The notes beneath the pieces are model-generated. The model was not told where the DNA came from and searched no databases. It saw only the letters and a program-made list of their open reading frames with translations. A stretch of DNA of 64,000 nt. Origin: JACCQS01 sp963766765 (GTDB lineage Bacteria > Actinomycetota > Actinomycetes > Mycobacteriales > Geodermatophilaceae). Made by a program: the position numbers and the translations under genes. Where the stretch lies: contig CAVYBR010000004.1 in assembly GCA_963766765.1 (NCBI GenBank), forward strand, positions 284,464 through 348,463, written 5' to 3'. Positions 7,977-15,773 of this stretch are shown here, piece after piece (positions within the stretch are counted from its first letter, which is position 1; every line of letters begins with the position of its first letter).

Positions 7977-8429
7977 GTGCCGCTCTACGCCGCGTACGGA
8001 TCCAACATGGATCCCGCGCAGATGCTCCGTCGCTGCCCGCACTCCCCGGAAGCCGGGACGGGGTGGATCCGCGGCTGGCGACTCACCTTCGGCGGTGAGG
8101 AACTCGGCTGGGAGGGAGCGCTGCCCACGATCGTCCCCGCCAACGGTCAGGATGTGTTCGTGGCGCTCTATGACGTCTCAGCCGAGGACCAGCGGCTGCT
8201 CGACGCGTGGGAAGGCGCCGACAACGACCTCTACATCACGATGCGGGTCCGGGTGCACACGCTGACCGGCGACGCACTCGCCTGGACGTACGTCCTGGAC
8301 GCCTTCGAGGGTGGACTCCCCTCTGCGCGCACACTCGGCTTGATAGCCGACGCGGCCCAGACCGCGGCCGCTCCGGACGACTATGTCGCGGCGCTGCGCG
8401 CGCGTGACTGCCGCTCGGTCGGTGACTGA
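7977..8429 (+). CDS. gamma-glutamylcyclotransferase-like (AIG2 fold) protein
   Basis: A 150-residue protein starting at GTG 7977. The N-terminus LYAAYGSNMDPAQM is the gamma-glutamylcyclotransferase signature (YGSN binding loop), followed by HSPEAGTGWIRGWRLTFGG and a mid-protein LLDAWEGAD segment that carries the conserved acidic residue in the position of the catalytic Glu. Such proteins cyclise gamma-glutamyl peptides or amines to 5-oxoproline, though many bacterial members are uncharacterised. It is divergent from the lpdA-like gene with an 81-bp spacer that must carry both promoters. From memory, the Rv3303c/Rv3304 pair of mycobacteria has the same arrangement. Confidence 0.8.
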   Translation: MPLYAAYGSNMDPAQMLRRCPHSPEAGTGWIRGWRLTFGGEELGWEGALPTIVPANGQDVFVALYDVSAEDQRLLDAWEGADNDLYITMRVRVHTLTGDALAWTYVLDAFEGGLPSARTLGLIADAAQTAAAPDDYVAALRARDCRSVGD

Positions 8430-8443
8430 GCCCGGCGAGCGAA

Positions 8444-8857
8444 TCAGGCCTGCGGCTGGGCGATATTGACCATCCACTGGATGCCGAACTGATCTGTGAA
8501 CATGCCGAACTCGTCGCCCCACATCTGCTTCTCCAGCGGCATCGTCACGCTGCCACCCTCGGAGAGCTTCTCCCAGTAGCCGCGCATTTGGTCGCCGTCG
8601 TCCCCGCTGAGGCTGACCGAGACGTTGTCGCCCGGGTTGTGTTGCATTCCCGCGGGGGTGTCGGAACCCATGATCGTGTATCCGGCGTCGGTCTCGAGCT
8701 GAGCATGCATGATCTTGTCGGCATCCGGTGAGTCCTGCGCGCCGTATTCGCCGAATGTGTTCAGGACCAGCTCGCCGCCGAGCGCTGCCTGATAGAACTC
8801 CATCGCCTGACGCGCGTTGTCGCTGAAGCTGATGTACGGGTTGAGACGGGAAGCCAC
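8444..8857 (-). CDS. VOC family protein, PhnB/3-demethylubiquinone-methyltransferase-like
   Basis: A 137-residue PhnB-type VOC protein. It begins LNPYISFSDNARQAMEFYQAALGG, continues with IMHAQLETDAGYTIMGSD and VSVSLSGDDGDQMRGYWEKLSEGG, and ends KQMWGDEFGMFTDQFGIQWMVNI. The LNPYISF / MWGDEFGMFTDQFGI pair is characteristic of this conserved subfamily, which is structurally known but has no firmly assigned reaction. It converges with the cyclotransferase-like gene, leaving 14 bp between the stop codons. A GGAG-type ribosome site is visible just upstream of the ATG. Confidence 0.88.
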   Translation of the reverse strand: MASRLNPYISFSDNARQAMEFYQAALGGELVLNTFGEYGAQDSPDADKIMHAQLETDAGYTIMGSDTPAGMQHNPGDNVSVSLSGDDGDQMRGYWEKLSEGGSVTMPLEKQMWGDEFGMFTDQFGIQWMVNIAQPQA

Positions 8858-9001
8858 CAGATACTCCTTCTTGAGTCATGGAACGGTGCTCGGACACTAG
8901 CGCCGCGCAGTGACATGCACCTCCGGAAGACGGCCCGGCCGGTGCGGTGTTTCTCGCTTCGAGGCAAACTCGGAAGATCGGAGCAGGATGAGGTCGAACA
9001 G

Positions 9002-10472
9002 TCAGTAGCCCGGCGGCGGCATAAACCCGCCGGTCAACTCTGCGATTTGGCCGGCGACGGCGATCACGGTCCGATCCTCGAGTCGCGGTCCGATCACTTG
9101 GAGGCCGACGGGCAATCCGTCCCGGGCGGTCCCCGCCGGCAGCACGACCGCGGGCAGCCCACACACCCCGGACAGCGATGCCCACGGGATCTGGTCGCCG
9201 TAGGGCCTGGGCTTGCCGTTGACCACGATTCGGCGCGCGTCCACGTCGGGTTGGTGATCGTGCGGGATCGCCGTCGTCGGAGTGATCGGGCACAGCAGCA
9301 CGTCGTGGTCGGTGAAGAAATCGGCGCAGCGCGCGGACAATATGGCTCTGGCCTCGAGGGCGAACGAGTGGTCACGCACCCGCGCGGTCACGTTCCGAGC
9401 ATGGCGCACCGAGGGCGCGTCGTCCTCGGGATCGGCGGTCTCGGCGATGGCCCGCAGCCGTTCGTACTCCTCCGCCGGATGGGCGCCGCTGAACAACGCC
9501 TGGATGAGTTGCTGGGTCAGTCGCTCGACCTCGCGCAGCGTGCACGGTCGGGCCTGTGCATCGACCCGCGCACCGGCGCTCTCAACGGCATCCACTGCAG
9601 CGCCGAGCACCCTCAACACCTCGGCGTCGACCGGGCAGTACTCGTCGTCGAGCCAGACCGCGACCCGGTAGTCGCGAAGTGCGGCCCGCCGCGGCGCCGG
9701 AAGGTCAAGGCGCCAGGCGACCGAGTCCGGCAGCATTCGGTCCGGCCAGGACATCCAGCGCTAGATCGAGGTCGGCCGCCGCCCGCGCCATTGGTCCGAC
9801 GGTGGCCATATCAAGGACAGACAACGACCCGGGCGGGCCGGGCACGTGCCCCCGAGTCGGGATGATGCCGAACGAGGGGCGCAGGCCGAAAACCCCGCAG
9901 TAGCCCGCGGGATTACGGATCGAGCCGCCCAGATCACTACCCAGGTCGAGGCCGGTGAGTCCGGCTGCCAGGGCAGCCGCCGCGCCACCGGAGGAGCCGC
10001 CGACCGCGCGGTCGAGATTCCATGGGTTGCGGGTCGTACCGAAAAGCGTGTTGTACGTCTGGCAATCAGCCGCGTAGGCAGGAAGGTTCGTCTTGCCGAA
10101 GACAACCGCGCCGGCCGAGCGCAGCCGCGCCACTGCGTCAGCGTCCCGCTCCGGGACGTGGCCCGCGTACTCCTCGGCTCCCGCGGTGGTGCGCAACCCG
10201 GCGGTCTCCATCGAGTCCTTGATCGTGATCGGCAGGCCGTGCAGCGGCCCCCAGACCTCGCCCCGGGCAAGTGCTGCGTCCGCTTCCGCCGCGTGGGTGA
10301 AAGCCGTGTCGTCCAGGGTCACCACCGCATTGATCTCAGGGTTGTACCGGTCGATCCGCTCGTGGAAGTGCCGGAGCAGCTCGAGGCTGCCCACCTGCCC
10401 GCCGCGCAGCGCTGCCGTGAGCTCAGTTGCGGTGCAGAACGCCGGATCGGCCCTGAGTTCTGTGCTGGTCAT
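9002..10472 (-). pseudogene. amidase signature family enzyme, frameshifted near 9740
   Basis: Two overlapping frames together make one amidase of about 485 residues. The N-terminal part (10472 down to about 9740) has the amidase-signature Ser-Ser-Lys triad in order: Lys in HGLPITIKDSMETAG, Ser in VGGSSGGAAAALAAG and the nucleophile Ser in GSDLGGSIRNPAGY. The C-terminal part (about 9745 down to 9002) continues RMLPDSVAWRLDLPAP through PITPTTAIPHDHQP to the family tail. The frame changes by one base around 9735-9745, after LDVLAGP. A lost copy of a GACCG direct repeat (5 bases) would explain it. The start ATG at 10472 has a GGAGGGG ribosome site. It is either a recent pseudogene or an assembly indel. 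Confidence 0.8.
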
Positions 10473-10597
10473 GTCCCCCTCCGAGGTCGTTGCCCAGAAG
10501 GCGCGAGATCACGTCTAGCGGGTCGCGAGGCAGCGCCTCGCGCCTATGAGGAAGACGAGCCGCTCGGAGTCGGCTCGCACCTGATGGAGGAAGTGCG

Positions 10598-11690
10598 ATG
10601 ACGCAGACGATCGAACAGACCGAGACCCAGCCTGGGAGCGAGCAGACTGTCGAAGAGGTGCTGGGCCAGATTTTCAACGAGCTGAGTGCCTCACTGGGCG
10701 TGCTGGTCAGCGCGCTCGGTGTGCGAACCGGCATGTGGGCGACGCTGGCCGGAGCCGGCCCATTGACGCCCGCCGAGTTGGCAGAGCGGACCGGTGTTGC
10801 CGAGCCGTTGGCCCGGGAGTGGTTGCGGACACAGGCCGCGGCGGGCTATCTACGCTATTCCCCGGTCGAGGGAAGTTTCACGCTGCCGGATGCCGTGGCC
10901 GGGGCGCTGCTTCAAGGCCCGGGCGGGGCGATGATCGACGCGTGTACGAGCATGTTGTGCTCGATGGGGGTCGGGTTCGAACAGTTCACCGAGGCATTTC
11001 GGACCGGCGCCGGCTTTGGCTGGGATCAGCGGACCGAGGACTACTGGCACGGCTCGGACCTGCTGACCCGAACGGCGCTGCCGCCGGAACTGATCGCGGC
11101 CGTCCTGGACCAGCTGGGCACACAACTGGCGAACGGAGGCTCGGTTGCCGATGTCGGGTGCGGATATGGCGCGCCGACCATCTCGGTCGCCGCGCACTTC
11201 CCCGCAGCTGAGGTCTTGGGGATCGACTATCACGACGTCTCAGTCGCGCATGCTCGCCAAGCCGCCGCGCAAGCCGGCGTGGGTGATCGGGTGCGGTTCG
11301 AGGTTTCCGCGGCCGCCGATCTTCCGGGGTCCGACTACGCGCTGATCACCTTCTTCGACTCGTTGCATGACCTCGGAGATCCGATCGGTGCCCTTAGCAC
11401 GGCCCGAGCCGCACTTGCCGCCGACGGCGTAGTCCTCCTCGTCGAGCCGCTCGCCGCGGACCGGGTCGAAGGACAACCTGAACCCGAGCGGGCGAATGTT
11501 CTACGCCGTGTCCACTCTCGTCTGCACGCCCAACGCGGTGTCTCAGCACATTCCCGGAACTCCTGCGCCGCTGGGCACGCTGGCCGGGGAGCCCAGGTTG
11601 CGCGAGGTCGCGGCGGCGGCCGGCTTCAGCAGGGTCACCCGGGTGCCGGTGGACGCCCCGCTGAATCTGGTGCTGGAGCTGCGGGTTTAG
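10598..11690 (+). pseudogene. SAM-dependent methyltransferase with N-terminal winged helix, frameshifted near 11470
   Basis: The gene starts at ATG 10598 behind GGAGGAA. Residues ~25-105 form a winged-helix dimerisation domain (TPAELAERTGVAEPLAREWLRTQAAAGYL). A class I methyltransferase domain follows with the SAM motif VADVGCGYGAPTISVAAHF, the acidic GIDYHD, and DSLHDLGDP. After VEPLAADRVEG the frame slips; the other frame continues NLNPSGRMFYAVSTLVCTPN to AAAAGFSRVTRVPVDAPLNLVLELRV at 11690, exactly as in homologues. One extra G in the GG run near 11470 accounts for it. Intact, the protein would be ~363 residues. The target is unknown. The ATPase gene starts 6 bp downstream, so the two may be functionally linked. 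Confidence 0.8.
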
Positions 11691-11696
11691 CCGACA

Positions 11697-14600
11697 ATGA
11701 CGGTCGTGGACCCCGATGCCGGACTCGTCGGGCGAGAGGCGGCCCTGCACATGGCCGGGGCCGTCCTCCACGACGCGCTGGACGGGGCCGGCCAGTTGCT
11801 TCTCGTCACCGGGGAACCCGGCCTCGGCAAGTCCGCGCTGCTCTCCGAGCTGTCCCGGCGGGCGGCGGACCGGGGAGCCCGCGTCCTCCGGGGGATCTGT
11901 TGGTCCGACGTCGGCGCTCCGCCGTACTGGCCGTGGACGCAGGTACTGCGCGGGGTCGAGCCGCACCTCACTGCGGCAAGCCGAGCGGGGCGGCTACTCG
12001 ACGGCGCCCCTGGAGGCGGAGCGGGATCGGCCGAGGAGGCCGCTGACGATCGATTCCAGCTTTTCGACGCCGTCGCGGACCTCCTGGTCGGGCAGGCGCG
12101 TGAGCAACCCTTGCTCGTCGTTCTCGACGATCTCCAATGGGCCGACGGGCAGTCCCTGGCTCTGCTCGAGTTCGTCGTTGGGCAGCTCGCCACGCAACCT
12201 GTGCTGGTACTCGGCGCCTACCGCGACACCGAGTCGAGCAGTGCGTTGCGAGGGTTGCGCGGGCAGCGGTTGCCACTGGACGGACTCGACCGGTCTCACG
12301 TGGCGCAGCTGATCGCTGAGGTCGCCGGGTCGCAGCCGCCTGCCGAGTGGGCCGACGCCGTGTGGCGTCGCTGCGGCGGTAATCCGTTCTTTGTGCGAGA
12401 ACTGACCCGCCTGGTGGGGGCCCGCGGTGGGTGGGAAAACGCCGGGCCGGACGGACCGCCGATTCCCCAGGAAGCACAGCAGACGCTGAGCCAAAGGTTG
12501 GCCCGGTTATCCCAACCGTGCGTCAACCTGCTCACGGTGGCCGCGATCTCCGGCACCGAGGTTCGACCTGATCTGCTGAGTCTCGTTTCAGGATCCTCCC
12601 CGGACATCGTTGCCGAGCTGCTCGACGAGGCGATCAGAGCCAGGGTGGTGGTCGTGGACGATGGCCCCCGGATCGCCCATGACCTGTTCCGCCAGACGAT
12701 CCTGACCGCCATGCCCTCGGCCAAGCGGGCACAGCTCCATGCCGCAGTCGGCAGGTCATTGCTGGACCTCGCCGGTAGCGGATCGGGCGAGGATCTCTCG
12801 GCCGTCGGCGGGGCCGCCCGTGTGGCGGCACACTTCGTCGCCGCGGGCCGGGCCACCTCAGCCGAGGCGTTGCGCTACTCCGTCCTCGCCGCCAAAGAAG
12901 CGACGGCCCGGCTGGGTCATGCGGATGCCGCTGGGCACTACGAGAACGCGTTGGCGGCCCTTTCCAACGATCTCCCCCGACGGGTGGAACTCCTTGTGGA
13001 GTTGGGCGCGGCCCGGGACCGAGCCGGTGACCAAGGCGCAGCGCGGGCTGCGTATCAACGCGCCGCGGACTTGGCGCAGTCCGGCGCGGATGCCCGAGGG
13101 CTCGGCTTGGCGGCCCTCGGCTTACATGGGCTGGGCAACCGCTCGGGTGCGGACAACCGGGTGTGCATGGAACTGCTCACCGCTGCAGACACAGCGTTGC
13201 GCGACCTATCCGAGTCCGGTCCCCACGAAGCCAACCTGGTGCTGTCGCTTCGCTCTTGCGTGCTCGCCGCCCTGGCCCGCATGCACCGACACACCTCGAT
13301 CAACACGATCGACCCACTGGCCCGCGACCTCGCGGCTCAGGCGGTCCAGCTGGCCGAAGCGGCTGACGATGCCACGGCACTGTCGCTGGCCCACCTCGCC
13401 GCGCACGACGTCAGCTGGGAGCCGGGTAGCGCTGCTGCTCGGCTCCACATCGTTGCCGCGATGGCCGACGCTGCGAAACGGTCAGGCGATCAGGACCTGG
13501 CTGCCGAGGCGCTACTGCTGCGGGCCACTGCTCTGATCGAACTCGGTGACCCGGCCGGCCGGAGCGAGCTGACTCACTACACGAACGTGGCCGAAGGCCT
13601 CGGGCACGCCCGCGGGCGCTGGGGAGCGCTGAGCCGTCGTGCCACCCTCGCTGGGATTGGCGGTCGCGTCGATGAAGCACTCGAACTGTCCTATGCGGCA
13701 ATGGAACTGGGCCACGCGATCGGGATCCAAGACACCATGGGTGTCTTCAGCACCTTGAGAGCATCCCTGGTCGCGCTCGGGGCAAGCGTGCCGAAGATCT
13801 TCGACGGACTCCCTGAAACCGATCCGCTCTGGCCGGTCTTTCCGCTCTTCCGCGCCTGGAGGGCGGCGTTCGACGGCAACCATGATGAGGCTGCGGCGCA
13901 GTTGCGCGGCTTCGTGTTGGAGGACATCTCCTACAAGTACGACCTCGAACTCCTTGCCATTGCCGCGATGGCCTGCGCCGCGGCCGGCTCGCTCGCGCAG
14001 CAGGAGTGGGTTTACGCGCGGCTGGAACCGCTGGCCGGTTTGCATGCGGTGGTCGGCGGCTGCGCGGCGTACTACGGGGCGGTCGATCATTACCTCGGCC
14101 AGCTTGCCGCTGCGCTGGGCCGGACGCAGCAGGCGCGCCAGCACTTCCTCGCCGCAATCGAGGCGTACGACCGGCTCGCAGGTCCCGCCTGGGCTGACCT
14201 GAGCCGCCGCGAGCTGGAACAACTCGAGGCCGCACGTCCCCGCAACGTCTTCCGAAACGATGGGGACACCTGGGAACTGACGTTTGATGGTCATGAAGTG
14301 CACCTGCCCGATGCGAAGGGTCTGCATGACATCGCGGTCCTGCTGGGTTCCCCTGGGCAGCACGTGCACGTCTTCACCCTGCTGGGCATGCCCGCCCCAC
14401 CCGCAGCCGCGGATCCGATCCTTGATGCGCGGGCCAAAGCGCACTACGCGGCGCGACTTGCCGAACTCGACACTGAGATCGATGACGCGGATGCTGCGGC
14501 GGACCCCGTGCGTTCCGAGCGTGCCTTGGCCGAGCGGGCAGCACTCCTCCACGAACTGAGCGCCTCAACCGGTCTGGGCGGACGGCGGCGGCGGCTCGGT

Positions 14601-14765
14601 GACGAGACCGAGCGGGCGCGCAAGACTGTCGGCGCAAGGATTCGCGACGTTCTGGTCCGAATCGAGCGAATCCATCCCGCGCTGGGGCGACATCTGCACG
14701 ACACCATCAGCACTGGGACCACATGCACCTACGCACCACCGGAGCATGACCCCTGGATCGTGTGA
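11697..14765 (+). CDS. large STAND/AAA-type ATPase with TPR-like region, no HTH
   Basis: A 1022-residue protein. The N-terminus has a LuxR-regulator-type ATPase: VGREAAL, Walker A GEPGLGKSALL near residues 40-50, the WSDVGAPPYWPWTQVLR motif, Walker B LLVVLDDLQWADGQS and sensor GAYRDTE. Residues ~390-800 are Ala/Leu-rich helical repeats like the TPR-like part of MalT-type regulators. Unlike classical LuxR/MalT proteins there is no C-terminal HTH. Instead residues ~840-1022 form a module (WELTFDGHEVHLPDAKGLHD, then a charged coiled segment, then RARKTVGARIRDVLVRIERI) that I recall from other actinobacterial ATPases. That module may bind DNA or a partner, but this is inference. It follows the methyltransferase gene by 6 bp. 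Confidence 0.75.
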   Translation: MTVVDPDAGLVGREAALHMAGAVLHDALDGAGQLLLVTGEPGLGKSALLSELSRRAADRGARVLRGICWSDVGAPPYWPWTQVLRGVEPHLTAASRAGRLLDGAPGGGAGSAEEAADDRFQLFDAVADLLVGQAREQPLLVVLDDLQWADGQSLALLEFVVGQLATQPVLVLGAYRDTESSSALRGLRGQRLPLDGLDRSHVAQLIAEVAGSQPPAEWADAVWRRCGGNPFFVRELTRLVGARGGWENAGPDGPPIPQEAQQTLSQRLARLSQPCVNLLTVAAISGTEVRPDLLSLVSGSSPDIVAELLDEAIRARVVVVDDGPRIAHDLFRQTILTAMPSAKRAQLHAAVGRSLLDLAGSGSGEDLSAVGGAARVAAHFVAAGRATSAEALRYSVLAAKEATARLGHADAAGHYENALAALSNDLPRRVELLVELGAARDRAGDQGAARAAYQRAADLAQSGADARGLGLAALGLHGLGNRSGADNRVCMELLTAADTALRDLSESGPHEANLVLSLRSCVLAALARMHRHTSINTIDPLARDLAAQAVQLAEAADDATALSLAHLAAHDVSWEPGSAAARLHIVAAMADAAKRSGDQDLAAEALLLRATALIELGDPAGRSELTHYTNVAEGLGHARGRWGALSRRATLAGIGGRVDEALELSYAAMELGHAIGIQDTMGVFSTLRASLVALGASVPKIFDGLPETDPLWPVFPLFRAWRAAFDGNHDEAAAQLRGFVLEDISYKYDLELLAIAAMACAAAGSLAQQEWVYARLEPLAGLHAVVGGCAAYYGAVDHYLGQLAAALGRTQQARQHFLAAIEAYDRLAGPAWADLSRRELEQLEAARPRNVFRNDGDTWELTFDGHEVHLPDAKGLHDIAVLLGSPGQHVHVFTLLGMPAPPAAADPILDARAKAHYAARLAELDTEIDDADAAADPVRSERALAERAALLHELSASTGLGGRRRRLGDETERARKTVGARIRDVLVRIERIHPALGRHLHDTISTGTTCTYAPPEHDPWIV

Positions 14766-14785
14766 GACGGAAAGTCTGAGGGACC

Positions 14786-15766
14786 TCAGCGATCACGAAA
14801 TGCATCGAGGATCTGCTGGGCCGCGAGCGACGGGGTGAGTTCCCCGGCTTGCACCGCACGCTCCAGCTCGGGCGCGAGTTTGCGTACGGCCGGGTGCTCC
14901 CGAAGATCATGCTCGAGGGTGTCCCGAACCATCCGCCAGGTCCAGCGCACCTGCTGACGTTGGCGTCGCCGCTCCAACTCGCCGTCAGCGGCCAGCTGCT
15001 CCTGGTGGGCCACCACCTTCGCCCACACCTCGTCCAGCCCGGTGCCTTCCGTCGCCGAACACGTCAGCACCGGTACCTGCCAACCGGTTCCGGTCCCCCG
15101 CAACATGCGTATGGCTCCTGCGAGTTCCCGCGCAGCGCGGCGCGCGTCGTCGGCATGTGGGCCATCAGCCTTGTTCACGGCGATGACATCGGCGATCTCG
15201 AGGATCCCGCGCTTGATCCCTTGCAGCTGATCGCCGGTGCGGGCCAGGGTCAGGTACAGGAACGTGTCGACCATGTCAGCGACCGCAACCTCGGACTGAC
15301 CAACTCCCACGGTCTCGACCAGCACGACGTCGTACCCGGCGGCCTCCACCACGACCATGGCTTCCTGAGTCGCCTGGGTGACCCCGCCCAACGTCCCCGC
15401 CGTAGGCGCGGGCCGGATGAAGGCCGCGTCATCGACGGCCAGGCGGGACATCCGGGTCTTGTCCCCCAGAATCGAGCCGCCGCTGCGGGTCGAGGACGGG
15501 TCTACTGCGAGCACCGCAACCCGGTGCCCGGCCGAGGTCAGCGAGGTTCCCAACGCGTCGATGAACGTCGACTTGCCCACCCCGGGCACGCCGCTGATCC
15601 CCACTCGGCGAGCCGACCCCGCATGCGGCAGCAACGTTGCCAACAGCTCCTGCGCCTGCTCGCGATGATCAGCACGCCGGGACTCCACGAGGGTGATCGC
15701 CCTGGCCAAGGCCGTACGCGAACCTGCCAGGACGCCTTCCACCAGCTGCGCGACCGGTCGCGTCAC
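14786..15766 (-). CDS. meaB: methylmalonyl-CoA mutase-associated GTPase MeaB (ArgK-like G3E GTPase)
   Basis: A 326-residue P-loop GTPase with a GTG start at 15766, 7 bp after the mutB stop. The motifs are Walker A GISGVPGVGKSTFIDALG, the extended AVDPSSTRSGGSILGDKTRM (switch region), FIRPAPTAGTLGGVT, Walker B DVVLVETVGVGQSE and the guanine-specificity NKAD. MeaB guards methylmalonyl-CoA mutase by gating adenosylcobalamin loading and removing damaged cofactor. Its place at the end of a mutA-mutB-meaB operon fits this role directly. The protein is of normal length and shows no defects. Confidence 0.96.
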   Translation of the reverse strand: MTRPVAQLVEGVLAGSRTALARAITLVESRRADHREQAQELLATLLPHAGSARRVGISGVPGVGKSTFIDALGTSLTSAGHRVAVLAVDPSSTRSGGSILGDKTRMSRLAVDDAAFIRPAPTAGTLGGVTQATQEAMVVVEAAGYDVVLVETVGVGQSEVAVADMVDTFLYLTLARTGDQLQGIKRGILEIADVIAVNKADGPHADDARRAARELAGAIRMLRGTGTGWQVPVLTCSATEGTGLDEVWAKVVAHQEQLAADGELERRRQRQQVRWTWRMVRDTLEHDLREHPAVRKLAPELERAVQAGELTPSLAAQQILDAFRDR

Positions 15767-15773
15767 GCTGGGC

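Noticed and set aside
11496..11690. A separate 64-residue gene after the methyltransferase
   Set aside because: It is the C-terminus of the methyltransferase in another frame, explained by one extra G.
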